From a virus, in the IMG/VR virus record IMGVR_UViG_3300036770_004227, positions 1 to 60,605 of that record: a stretch of DNA of 60,605 nucleotides. One strand, written 5' to 3'. Positions 37,001 through 42,873 of the stretch are shown piece after piece (position 1 is the first letter of the stretch; each line of letters opens with the position of its first letter). Made by a program: the position numbers and the translations under genes. Under the pieces are notes generated by a model. The model was not told where the DNA came from and ran no database searches. It saw nothing but the letters and a program-made list of their open reading frames with translations.

Positions 37001-38868
37001 ACATTTCCCCATGCATTCGCTGTTATGAATTTACCATTCGTGTAAACATAATTACCATCGTCTATTGTCTGACCACCATACTGATCTTGTCCATTTATCA
37101 ACGTTTGATTAGTGTCGTAATGCCAAACGGTATCATTGATACCATTGATTGTTACACCATTTCCAACACCGTTAATCAATATTCCAGGTAGTGTTACACC
37201 TATCGTCTCTCCGCTAAAACGTATACTTTGATGTATACCAGATAAGTTGCCACCAGCACGATATGGATACTTAAATGTCAAATCTTGCTGTGATATAGCG
37301 ATGTCGTTATATTGATTAGGAAAATTCCCAGTTAGTACAGTCTGTCCATCTGGAAAATTAGTAGTAGAGATGGTAATTTGATCGGCTGCTTGATTTAATC
37401 TAGCATTAGCATAAACACTGAATGTTTCTTGAGGTCGATAGTTATTTTTTTCAACTGGTGCATTAATAACTAAATCATCTACGCTGATTAATTTAATACT
37501 AGTTCCAACACCTTCTACATAAAATTCTTTATTGCTATATGATTCAGGTAATACCGCAGTATCAAATGCTATCTTTAATCCATTTGTAAATGTAATGCCA
37601 TTTGGGCTAACATAATTAGTTTTACCTATAATCTCTGTATCAACGTTTATAACGTTGTTATCTGGCTCAACTAATCGTATAACTCCATACTGTTCTGCAT
37701 TCACACCATCTTGATAGTACAATGTATTCAGTGTGGCAGTTATTACTGGTATTTGCTCTAATTGTTGATTGCTGTTAGTATACCATTCAGTATTGCCGTA
37801 CTCAACACCAGATAGTATTATAACTTTGTTATTTACTGGGATAGATATATACGGAACTAAGTTTATAGTAAAATCTGATCCAGTAGAAACTAACAATATC
37901 TGCCATATGCCATAACGTTGTGATACTGGAACTACGGTACTACCACTTGTCCAATCCGCGGTGTTAGTAGAATATGATCCAAATATTAAATATTTTCCGC
38001 CTAAGTTTGATACCTGTCCATCTATTCCGTTGTATTGACTAGTGATTTCTGATAGGAGTTTACCTTGTAGATTTGCATAACTTATAGTTGATACTAAATC
38101 AACTGTTTGCAATACAGGCATTGTTATGTAAAAATCTTGTGCTATAGTAGTTGGCACATTGAAAGTAATTACACCAACATCTATACCGTTGTTTGTTACA
38201 CCTAGAATTTGTCTAGAACTAAGATTAGTTCTAGAACTTTTGCCGTTCAAACCTGGTTCCGTTTGTATCCAAAATGGCTTGCCTGGTTGATTTACAACGA
38301 ATTGATACGATCCTTTTCTTCCCAAAACTATATCTGGACTGGGAGTTATTCCATAACTACTAACGTTGTATGTTTTTACATTGTTGTCTGGATAGATATA
38401 GAACTTTTTTTCTAACTCTATATTCCCTGCAAACACATTTACTGCGTCTGGACCATTTGGTACCCAGTAATACTGACTGAAGTTTATGAAAGCATCTGCA
38501 TTAAATCTTGGATTATAACTGTAGTAATCACTTTGCCATAAGTTATTTTGATTTACTACGTTACCGCCGAAATATGCTATTTTTTGTAGAGTTTCCGGAT
38601 ATGTTTTTGAAAATTCTACTGTTTCAGTATCTGGATTTTTGTAAACTACAGTTGGCTCTAACTGATAATCAGCACGATATGCTGAATTTTCTTTTACGTA
38701 AGTATCTATGCCACTATAACCAGGAGCAAATTTTCTACCAACATATCCATTAATAGGAGACAGATTGGATTCGGTCGTCAATTGATCCAGTGTTGCTCCT
38801 AAGAATTTTTTATTTGCATCCGTTTGAAATACGGTAGGTAAAAAATTTGATGTTTTAGTTACTGCCAT
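25072..38868 (-). CDS. Giant virion structural protein, 4598 residues
   Basis: One uninterrupted frame of 13.8 kb, about 0.5 MDa. Recognisable parts: an N-terminal region (FLPTVFQTDANKKFLGATL) of a type found in very large structural proteins of aquatic T4-like phages; a YHYH-type domain at about 565-665 (TVWHYDTNQTL, GFSADGYPIYGPFG); FG-GAP-like propeller repeats at about 2515-2655 and 3100 (FGSSIAMSNDGRWLYIGAP); GGSGYT..P repeats at about 3846-3923 and 4193-4266; and two 81-residue tandem repeats near the C-terminus. Position between gp6 and fibre genes suggests a baseplate-attached appendage or adhesin. It contains no obvious enzyme motif. It is cotranscribed with gp6 (14-base gap). Confidence 0.85.
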   Translation of the reverse strand: MAVTKTSNFLPTVFQTDANKKFLGATLDQLTTESNLSPINGYVGRKFAPGYSGIDTYVKENSAYRADYQLEPTVVYKNPDTETVEFSKTYPETLQKIAYFGGNVVNQNNLWQSDYYSYNPRFNADAFINFSQYYWVPNGPDAVNVFAGNIELEKKFYIYPDNNVKTYNVSSYGITPSPDIVLGRKGSYQFVVNQPGKPFWIQTEPGLNGKSSRTNLSSRQILGVTNNGIDVGVITFNVPTTIAQDFYITMPVLQTVDLVSTISYANLQGKLLSEITSQYNGIDGQVSNLGGKYLIFGSYSTNTADWTSGSTVVPVSQRYGIWQILLVSTGSDFTINLVPYISIPVNNKVIILSGVEYGNTEWYTNSNQQLEQIPVITATLNTLYYQDGVNAEQYGVIRLVEPDNNVINVDTEIIGKTNYVSPNGITFTNGLKIAFDTAVLPESYSNKEFYVEGVGTSIKLISVDDLVINAPVEKNNYRPQETFSVYANARLNQAADQITISTTNFPDGQTVLTGNFPNQYNDIAISQQDLTFKYPYRAGGNLSGIHQSIRFSGETIGVTLPGILINGVGNGVTINGINDTVWHYDTNQTLINGQDQYGGQTIDDGNYVYTNGKFITANAWGNVSGFSSGYIDPATGHSKLIGFSADGYPIYGPFGYLNPTDAGSGAVPMTSSYQFSSEITSPSRPKYVIRTVTSNVSSFNLITVNSSFGINPGMRITLNTAGITSGNVWVIDNSLKTVNGLPEFSGSINQIKLSSNVTVNVGDSLKFEFLYGSFIEDYEYVPGLGRLDQYNGRYCVTPEFPNGTYAYFITETYPYIIGPSYYGDTTVDTNSSLSDPDYIVINRASQDLNPWTRRNRWFHQNVLEISSAYNNTPLILDSDSRAKRPIIEFDADLQLLNFGKKAKRPVDLFDTLISKPFLDVQGKLGFYIDGRLLVEGMRVVFSLDNDPLTRNKIWQVTFIDQDDSTSTDKIIHLVEAEDADISDYDVVSAFNGVTNVGKSFWLLDNVWREGQAKTTINQTPYFDVFDDTDNSFSDLTKYPSVKTSTRFAGTKLFGYKLGTGASDPVLGFPLAYKNLNNIGDIQFTNYFDVDNFQYSSDNRVIDKKINSGFLHKNNADGTFQKLNVWTNTNTPTRQMQDISFVYDGVDNSFRIDIKPDLATIKPNFIVYVNYRKLDINKFQLYNIPNDFLLITIDKTEINKNDRIDILVYNSTKTSNIGFYQIPDNLNYNSQNLILDNPTLGELRNHIGTVAQNSLFFAGNYPGRSNLRDLQIENQSGIMLQHSAPVTFSNMFLNSEKFSAINSILYAQSEYNKFKSKFLNLAGTVPATNVSNIENSVNSILQIINQVKTIKFPWYYSDMVPYQGTKNVITYTIFNVFQRDYEITSIFSLSELSSKAILIYLNRNQLVVGRDYVFLTDSTGVRITDAVTLQTNDTLTIVEYDSTDGCYIPETPTKLGLYPKFIPEIFVDRTYNTPQTMLRGHDGSVMPVFGDYRDNLLLELEKRIYNNLKVEYSDKLVNIFETIPGKFRDTGFRLSEFNAALAASYLRWTSQNNLDYIKNDTFENDNAFSYNYALAYDKINNELLPGSWRACYQYFYDCQDPHLSPWKMLGFTIKPDWWEEVYGPAPYTSGNTILWTDLENGYIARGPRAGFDPLFARPGLSGIIPANENGKLIPPLSLLTNKFDANTFSRTWNIGQYSPTETAWRNSSDYPYALQLVMAIFKPAKYFSYGINTNKYRYNAELDQYLIYGTNNRITQNDIDINGHTVNGQVVRATGYLNYISDYLTGLGILDKSELYNFIRYYNVQLSYRMAGYTDKNFIKVLAEQYSPNSTNESVLIPDNDYNLVINKSTPILNARYSGVIIERVDAGFKISGYDKNKPYFSVIPPDTTGKFITIKILDGVVNYYTEYTRYKINIPYNTVFSNTQQVSNFLSGYGRYLEFQGFVFDEYDGNLQQVKNWELSVREFLTWIQQGWKINNIIALSPVGSSIKYFNSVAIADKIQNSFYGSKIINKDGKILNSDRYSVMRDGNNFSIRILNQKDLIGYLEIDLVQNEHSLIFNNNTVFNDVIYNPVMGQRQYRLKIVGSRTAEWNGSVYAPGFMFNTERVDQWLSGVDYRKGDLVDYKGFYYSAISDLPATTEFQFSDWKPVDKNRIKTGLLNSFSRNAEILETFYDVNQINLENDFDLYALSLIGYKNRDYLKNIGLDDVSQVKFYQGFIKEKGTINAINALGNVIVNQQQSQLSMYEDWAFRIASYGSTDTNRYVEIVLDERYMISNPSSIEVLPNNSVSYESQFISNGLYKTSTPNWTAPFLLTRNENSDTTQDIKTAGFVNVEDVDYTVFDINDISTLNDSISNIGTNSTIWVAKDYNLEWNIYTLEDIRCVVIKIANALNQRVSVTTDKFHGLTTSDVVMLSMVDRFDGFYKIVSVTSLNTFTIDVSSRLSGFNSQDFMGSIYKLKSLKVDSPSNILTLKTQTQWKNNNKVWIENTSTTGLWEVYNKSEPWDFSDKLRIGSISANSRFGSSISVTADNNFALIGQPTFNNNEGSVSNFVLNFNNDLVEDVTLISLVNASSGFGSALATTNTYAVVGAPTSYGNIGYAYVYKRNLGGGTLSDVQILAPNVTSSASFGSSIAMSNDGRWLYIGAPDAGNVYVYALSSTIDTFSNVVVADGIESSYTLNFTPVSEENIFVRFASNSEILMPHQDYTLSGDQITFAVTPTAGSIVVQQLPGYKLYDIIQGNAQGKFGYNVTCTSDGEQILISSPYANVTVNSDTYTSSGNISIYNRSIDSFIAKDDAQVYFELTTDITEFTRVYIDNSEQVRGVDEDWIAFTEKIVRFLTPPGKGKIVKIETNQFQKLQDLSPALPYTDQLFGYSADICRYNCSIFVGAPYQSVTNTFSGAVYRYLNQGRVYGEITGTVLNPTVNSGDQIRINNFLITFADTNLTNIIKAINDANIPGVTASNFNNYLRIVSNSEINSDKLRILPGNGTAISDLGLEVFKQVEIINNAYEKAYDYFGKVVKINNSSDVLIVASDIAATLEKTIFDSDTTTFDSQSTSFVEPIDNSGAVWIYGYLPSNISNIQNPGNFVYIQQLNSVLVGSSIKTNDGFGSSIAINDFELYVGAKNNAALNINAGAVYRFVNQDNLIGWDTYRSETPKVDINGIINCYTYDTKTQNILDYFDYIDPVKGKILGIAEQNISYKVDYDPAVYNNTTIADVANNSDLCWGSDKVGKVWWDLSTVRYIEYEQGSTKYRSTNWGNTFPGSSIDVYEWVESLYPPSQYVSSGGDGIPKYTNNEAFVTESYIDPNTNFAVVKYYFWVKNKITLDVSLDERTVPVVSIANYIRNPKSSGIKYFAAISSSALTVYNVVEDVVASEVVLHLNYKKVLDSNIIHNEYAILSEQGSKSREIPNTIFAKLVDSLSGVDLFGNQVPDATLPPQSRYGIDIRPRQTMVVDRIQALKEIIVYVNQILSKFVVSRGFNLSTLLGGEPIPVNDSQNYNEIVNNLEELSFINIEVLPTGYKILVLNDSTVNNLWTIYVKDTEVVQWSPNTLYKRGQYIIRNDIAYVVTNTFTSGAEFNNSNITIFVSTNEWKLIRVQSYSVPEYWQFKDWYADGYDSTIKPRYVIDNNSQITNLRLRNGDTVKILNNGQGKWYIIQVFSNTVNTIAIQDGTIEFRDNLYDLPAYGMGFDNDNFDSLRYDQNPSIEIRQIINSLKNDIFVNDLDGEFLKLFFVFVNYVLSEQKSVDWLFKTSFIDVLQKFSGTIKPQIYYKENQDFYLQYIQEVKPYKTTLRDYIVGYNYVDNYTGYVTDFDVPPYYDEVLKLSRSPSGEFLNDANALTRPEYLDWLTNYSYSIESVQILSGGSGYTVAPDIKVTGSTTGNDAIIRVLVNAGVVTRAILLYGGTNYITDPVLTINGGNGTGLQLKVNLSNKLIRSFKTSIVYDRITYGSNVVEWQPKTAFVQGTIIAQQGKAYVVNTDFKSNAVFNENNLTPYSVNNFNTANDRIQAYYQPTDQMPDKEFSLLQKGIDYPGVKIEGADYGASTGFDGIGFDATVFDPTEIDSDGTFLLSESLLDTKITSSFGDNTLGIKPEDIIVDGGPYVYDTYREWTANTVYNKGDLVYYNNRIWYTVVPYTSGNTFTTSNLSIYNIGPYASHGPEELVTGRVYDTLDITVSTFAVRGDGSEYTDWVDTSAFKVGEIVFVSSGLGYSGNTISVLIDGGSPSTQAEAQITLNTNGSAISATIVNAGEGYTTTPNVIVTGANIEPIVAVAVMTPTDAPSSSDPYALMSYRVFKDMNDNYTFLRLDSSATTTLNANVSYNDTVIYVTDASKLPEPAPSGAQPGVVYINGERIVYFYKNNTSNILGQLRRGTGGTGIKNHTIGDTVVDGSQSQIVINSDVREWYAGNVGTGTINVSMNSTTVIGTGTSFETELTIGGNIFLSDGRYVGVVSVINTDTDVTLEQNSAVNALDAEFEYSANIIISKWYNAIGTGTINVSTSSNHIIGTNTLFTSELYIGGNILIDNIYTGVVSAINSDTNVSVVSTPGINATNSTFEYSPNVSYTFYSNTSYLRSNLWYSTGTGTATDGRGLFMANTIQVQFLKEGI
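25207..25665 (-). repeat. In-gene tandem repeat, 243-bp period
   Basis: Two copies of a 72-residue unit beginning GTGTINVS and ending FEYSxN, spaced 81 residues (243 bases) apart, at 25450-25665 and 25207-25422. Sequence has diverged (for example IGGNIFLSDGRYVGVVSVIN against IGGNILIDNIYTGVVSAIN), so the duplication is old and encodes repeated beta domains at the C-terminus of the giant protein. Confidence 0.75.
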
Positions 38869-38882
38869 AGTATTATCTTCTG

Positions 38883-41800
38883 TTAAATTAAAGTATCAAT
38901 AGTTAGTGCCTGTAAATTTAATTGCGACGCTGTTATAGATGATATTATTTGAATATTATCTACGGTAGCGCAACTTATTAAAATTTCATTTGGTTCACTG
39001 CCTATTTGTTGTAATGAACCATATGCTTGTCCAACACTATTTGGAACTATGATTATACTTGATATGTTTGGTGCTAGACTTTGTTGTATAAATGTGGCCA
39101 ATTCTGTAAAATAAAATGTTTCTCCGAAGTCCCAATTTCCTGAAGAGAAAAATACATTTATGAAAGAAATAACTCTACTCTTTATCTCCGTGTCTGATAA
39201 ATTTATATTCTGATTCTTAATAACTTTGAATGTTGCTTGTAATTCAGGTGCTGCTTTATTTCCAAATAGAGGCTTAAATTTAGCAGAGTTATAGATTATA
39301 GAATCACTTACTGATTTAAATTGCTCAATGTCTGAGAATGATATCTTTAACTGCGTAGCAGTAGGCATTTCTGGCTCAGATACTGTGCCAGTATTATCCA
39401 ATATCCATGCTCTGTAACTTGTTTCGTACTCTTTAGTTAATATGTACATGTCTATCAAGTTACTTGGACTTGGATCTATTCTTCTACTGCCAGGGGCATT
39501 ATGTCTATACTGAAAATATAGATCATTTCTTCCAATTCTGACCAAATACTGATCGCTAACCACTAGATTTCTAATGCCTTCTTGAACAGTTATTACGTAA
39601 AATATTGATTCATCGTAAGCATAGAAAATTTGGCCGTCAACGTAATTGTTAATATTTTGTAGTATATCCGTTCTTGTAGCAAAACTATCATTTACAATGC
39701 CATCCTCAAGTGGATCATATGTAACAAAGTTATTGTATGAAAAATTTTTAACGAAATAAACAAACTTATTACCTGGATAAGATATAGATTGCAATGTTTT
39801 ATTTCCAGAACTCAAAACTATCTCATAGTATATAGTAGAAGGTGGAGTTGTAGTGTTATCTACAATTGAAAATGTTTGTCCTACTTCAAAAGTGTTTATA
39901 ATACTTTTAATAGCATCAACACTGGTGTATGTGTCTATTATAGGCTGCACAATAGTATTGAAAATATCAGGATCGTCTGGAATATCATTTACGTTATCAT
40001 CACTATATGAAACTAAAACTTTTCGTGGATCTATATATCCGTCTGATTCTGGTGTTTGACTGTATATGTTGAGTATTAAATCGTTGGTTAATGGTATACC
40101 TGTATTGGCATTGCCATTAACTTTAAGAATTTTTACATTGTCATTAATTGTTTTACCCGTAACTGGATCATATATTTTAGTCTGTTCATCAAAGTAGAAA
40201 CTAGTTTCCTCTGTGCTTTCAAAAATATAGTTTAATCCACGAACATCAACTGTATATACAAGATTACTTACAGTGAATAGCACTAACCAACTTGAGTTTT
40301 TACTTGTTCCATCTGTATTTTCTTCGGATGCTTGGCTAAATTCACCTGTAGATATATCCTGTGAATTAATTATTTTCCAATTACGTGATTTTTGATCATA
40401 GCGTATACCGAAATTATTATAATTACTAATTAACGTAATTAATTGTGTGATAAACTCAGTAGAAAATTGATTACTAAATGCTGGTATTACCGCTATTACT
40501 TCTGTACCTGATGGTAGATTTACGCTAAGATTTACGGAACCCTGTCCGTTAGACAATCGAGTCTGACTACCATTGCCCACCAAGTTAGTCACTGACACGT
40601 AAATTAAAGTTTTTCCGTTTTGTGGTACTTGACCATTACTTGGTAATGATAGTATTTCATTTGATGAATTAAAATATTTTCCGCTACCTGGACTTAGAAT
40701 CAATATAGATCCCTCGTTAATGTATTGGCGATTGTCTACCTGTCCAACACCTACTGATGCAGCAGTGCCAGCAGTAGTAGAAGTTGAAAAATATCCAGAA
40801 CTTGATCCAGAGCCAGATGTTACACGAATCCAATATAAGTTAGATATTGAAAATCTTTTAAAATAGTAGTAGTAATAGTGTAATAGTGGATTACCTCTGA
40901 TGTATGTTAATACTTGATTTTGAATTATTCTATTAATATCAGCAGTGGTATTAAAAGTAAAACTGAAACTACTTGACCCGTCTTCTTTGTAAAATATTCC
41001 ATCCTGTGCGAATATATTTGTACTGCTATATCTACCGGTAGTGTCATTGACGTCTAAATATCTGCTTACACCACTGCTGGTACGATTCACTGCTTTAACT
41101 TTGCTTATTGAACTGTAGTTAGCGTATGGAAATATATTGTAGTCTTCGCCTGTTATCATACGATTTTGTGTATAATACAGTTGTGGCGCCTTTGTTTTTA
41201 TTTCTGCCAAACTTTCACGTGGCAATGAATTTGCAACGGTGTACTTTAAACTAGCCACTACCGTTAGTGTTTCAAGACGTCCTAATCTGCTTACGTATGG
41301 AATTCCAAACGTGATATTGCTCATTTCGTCTGGTGTTATTCTATAGTTAAGTCCTACGCTGGTTCTGTAGTATGTTCTGAACGTACCGGTTGGTATTTGA
41401 GCGTAAGTACCGTCTCCGAAAATTAAATCTATTTGATCGCCAGCACGTGTACTTACTTGAAAACTTTTTCTAGCGGCGTTATCGTTGTATATGATGTTCG
41501 TGCCGTTGACACTTGGTATTTTTGTCCATTGTTCTATCGCTTGACCTATACTGTTGAGTTCATACAGCCAAACGTCACTGTTGTTTATATTGTTTATGTT
41601 TATATTTGCAATATTGTTAGGTATACTCTCAGGAAATGAGAACGTGGTATTACCTAGCGAACCCTGCTTGAAATACAAAAAGAACCCAGTATTGTTACTA
41701 GCATTACCTAGATTGTCATTACGATACAATATGTTCAGTGGTCTACCTGGCAGTGGAGATGCTTCATACACAAAATCTTGATTTGCTATAGTAGGACTTA

Positions 41801-42443
41801 CTATTTCAAAATTCAAAGATGTATTATCTATTTGAACTGAAAATGGCAGTATAGGCAATGTACCTTGAACAGAGTTTAAATTGTATTCACTTACCTCAAT
41901 TCCATCTATTGTTTTTGATCCAGCAGGATTACCTACACTTTGATTAGATGCCAGTGCAGAGTTTAGTACTATGGTGAACTGCTCGTACCAGTCTGGGTTG
42001 GTCGAATCATTCCAAGTAATAATAGAGTTTGTGATATCATTACCAACAATATCACGAAGTGACTGTGTTGATTGTACACTTTCTATTTTTAGATAACCCG
42101 TGGCCGCTATATTTCTACTTGAATTATAACTAATTAAGCGTGCTAGTTTTAAAACACTGTCACGACGTTCTGCGGTATCAATGAAGTTTTCTCTAGCATT
42201 CAAATCGGTTCTGAATGCTAAACTTTGACCCAAAAATGCAATTAAATCTATTAACGCTATGTATTCGCTAGACTCGATAAAATCATTGAAATTTTCTGGA
42301 TAATAGATTTTTAAATAATCTATCATTGTTTTTCTTAACGTCTGAAAATCATAACTTTGAAAATCAGCGTTTCTAAAACTTTGATATATTTTTGTCCAGT
42401 CCTGATTAATAATCAGATTATTTTGTCGTTCAGTAATAGCCAT
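38883..42443 (-). CDS. 6: Baseplate wedge protein (T4 gp6)
   Basis: The N-terminal 120 residues closely follow gp6: DFIESSEYIALIDLIAFLGQ, FRTDLNARENFIDTAERRD, LKLARLISYN. gp6 forms the ring linking baseplate wedges and is related to phage P2 gpJ. At 1186 residues it is nearly twice T4 gp6 (660), the extra length being beta-rich in the middle. It follows gp25 and precedes the giant protein on the same strand. A late box precedes it. Confidence 0.9.
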   Translation of the reverse strand: MAITERQNNLIINQDWTKIYQSFRNADFQSYDFQTLRKTMIDYLKIYYPENFNDFIESSEYIALIDLIAFLGQSLAFRTDLNARENFIDTAERRDSVLKLARLISYNSSRNIAATGYLKIESVQSTQSLRDIVGNDITNSIITWNDSTNPDWYEQFTIVLNSALASNQSVGNPAGSKTIDGIEVSEYNLNSVQGTLPILPFSVQIDNTSLNFEIVSPTIANQDFVYEASPLPGRPLNILYRNDNLGNASNNTGFFLYFKQGSLGNTTFSFPESIPNNIANININNINNSDVWLYELNSIGQAIEQWTKIPSVNGTNIIYNDNAARKSFQVSTRAGDQIDLIFGDGTYAQIPTGTFRTYYRTSVGLNYRITPDEMSNITFGIPYVSRLGRLETLTVVASLKYTVANSLPRESLAEIKTKAPQLYYTQNRMITGEDYNIFPYANYSSISKVKAVNRTSSGVSRYLDVNDTTGRYSSTNIFAQDGIFYKEDGSSSFSFTFNTTADINRIIQNQVLTYIRGNPLLHYYYYYFKRFSISNLYWIRVTSGSGSSSGYFSTSTTAGTAASVGVGQVDNRQYINEGSILILSPGSGKYFNSSNEILSLPSNGQVPQNGKTLIYVSVTNLVGNGSQTRLSNGQGSVNLSVNLPSGTEVIAVIPAFSNQFSTEFITQLITLISNYNNFGIRYDQKSRNWKIINSQDISTGEFSQASEENTDGTSKNSSWLVLFTVSNLVYTVDVRGLNYIFESTEETSFYFDEQTKIYDPVTGKTINDNVKILKVNGNANTGIPLTNDLILNIYSQTPESDGYIDPRKVLVSYSDDNVNDIPDDPDIFNTIVQPIIDTYTSVDAIKSIINTFEVGQTFSIVDNTTTPPSTIYYEIVLSSGNKTLQSISYPGNKFVYFVKNFSYNNFVTYDPLEDGIVNDSFATRTDILQNINNYVDGQIFYAYDESIFYVITVQEGIRNLVVSDQYLVRIGRNDLYFQYRHNAPGSRRIDPSPSNLIDMYILTKEYETSYRAWILDNTGTVSEPEMPTATQLKISFSDIEQFKSVSDSIIYNSAKFKPLFGNKAAPELQATFKVIKNQNINLSDTEIKSRVISFINVFFSSGNWDFGETFYFTELATFIQQSLAPNISSIIIVPNSVGQAYGSLQQIGSEPNEILISCATVDNIQIISSITASQLNLQALTIDTLI

Positions 42444-42459
42444 AAATGTCTCTTTTTGT

Positions 42460-42467
42460 TATTTATC
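42460..42467 (-). promoter_or_regulatory. Late promoter box GATAAATA of gp6
   Basis: GATAAATA on the minus strand, 16 bases before the gp6 start, in the only gap within this part of the baseplate block. Confidence 0.5.
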
Positions 42468-42486
42468 AAAAAAATATATGCTACTA

Positions 42487-42858
42487 TTAAAGATTTGTAG
42501 TTGATGTTTGGCTATTTCTTTCGAATTGCAGTTCTAGTGTATCTACTTTTCCAGTTGAAATATATATTAATTCCAATTCTATTTGTATTCCACGATCATA
42601 TTGAGTTACTATTACATTTTTGGCAGATATTCTAGGATCATTCGCCACTATCTTTTTTATATCTTGGACTATTAAATTTTTTGTTTCCTGCGTGAGAGGT
42701 TCAAATAACATGTCCCAAATTATTGTACCAAAATTTGGGTTCATTAATTTTTCACCCTTTCTAATATAGAAATGATTCTGCAAATCTCGTTTAACTAATT
42801 CAAAATCAGTTAAACTAAATTTTTTGCCAGTGGTTATGGAACTAAAACCTTTGTACAT
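42487..42858 (-). CDS. 25: Baseplate wedge protein (T4 gp25)
   Basis: The 123-residue protein matches the gp25/GPW family in length (132 in T4) and pattern: HFYIRKGEKLMNPNFGTIIWD and then a helix before DPRISAKNVIV. This family has a lysozyme-like fold without catalysis and is the most conserved wedge component in contractile injection systems. It sits between gp5 and gp6. Confidence 0.9.
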   Translation of the reverse strand: MYKGFSSITTGKKFSLTDFELVKRDLQNHFYIRKGEKLMNPNFGTIIWDMLFEPLTQETKNLIVQDIKKIVANDPRISAKNVIVTQYDRGIQIELELIYISTGKVDTLELQFERNSQTSTTNL

Positions 42859-42865
42859 AATATAG

Positions 42866-42873
42866 TATTTATT
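42866..42873 (-). promoter_or_regulatory. Possible late promoter box AATAAATA of gp25
   Basis: AATAAATA on the minus strand overlaps the gp5 stop and lies seven bases before the gp25 ATG. It fits NATAAATA but is unusually close to the start, so the call is weak. Confidence 0.3.
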
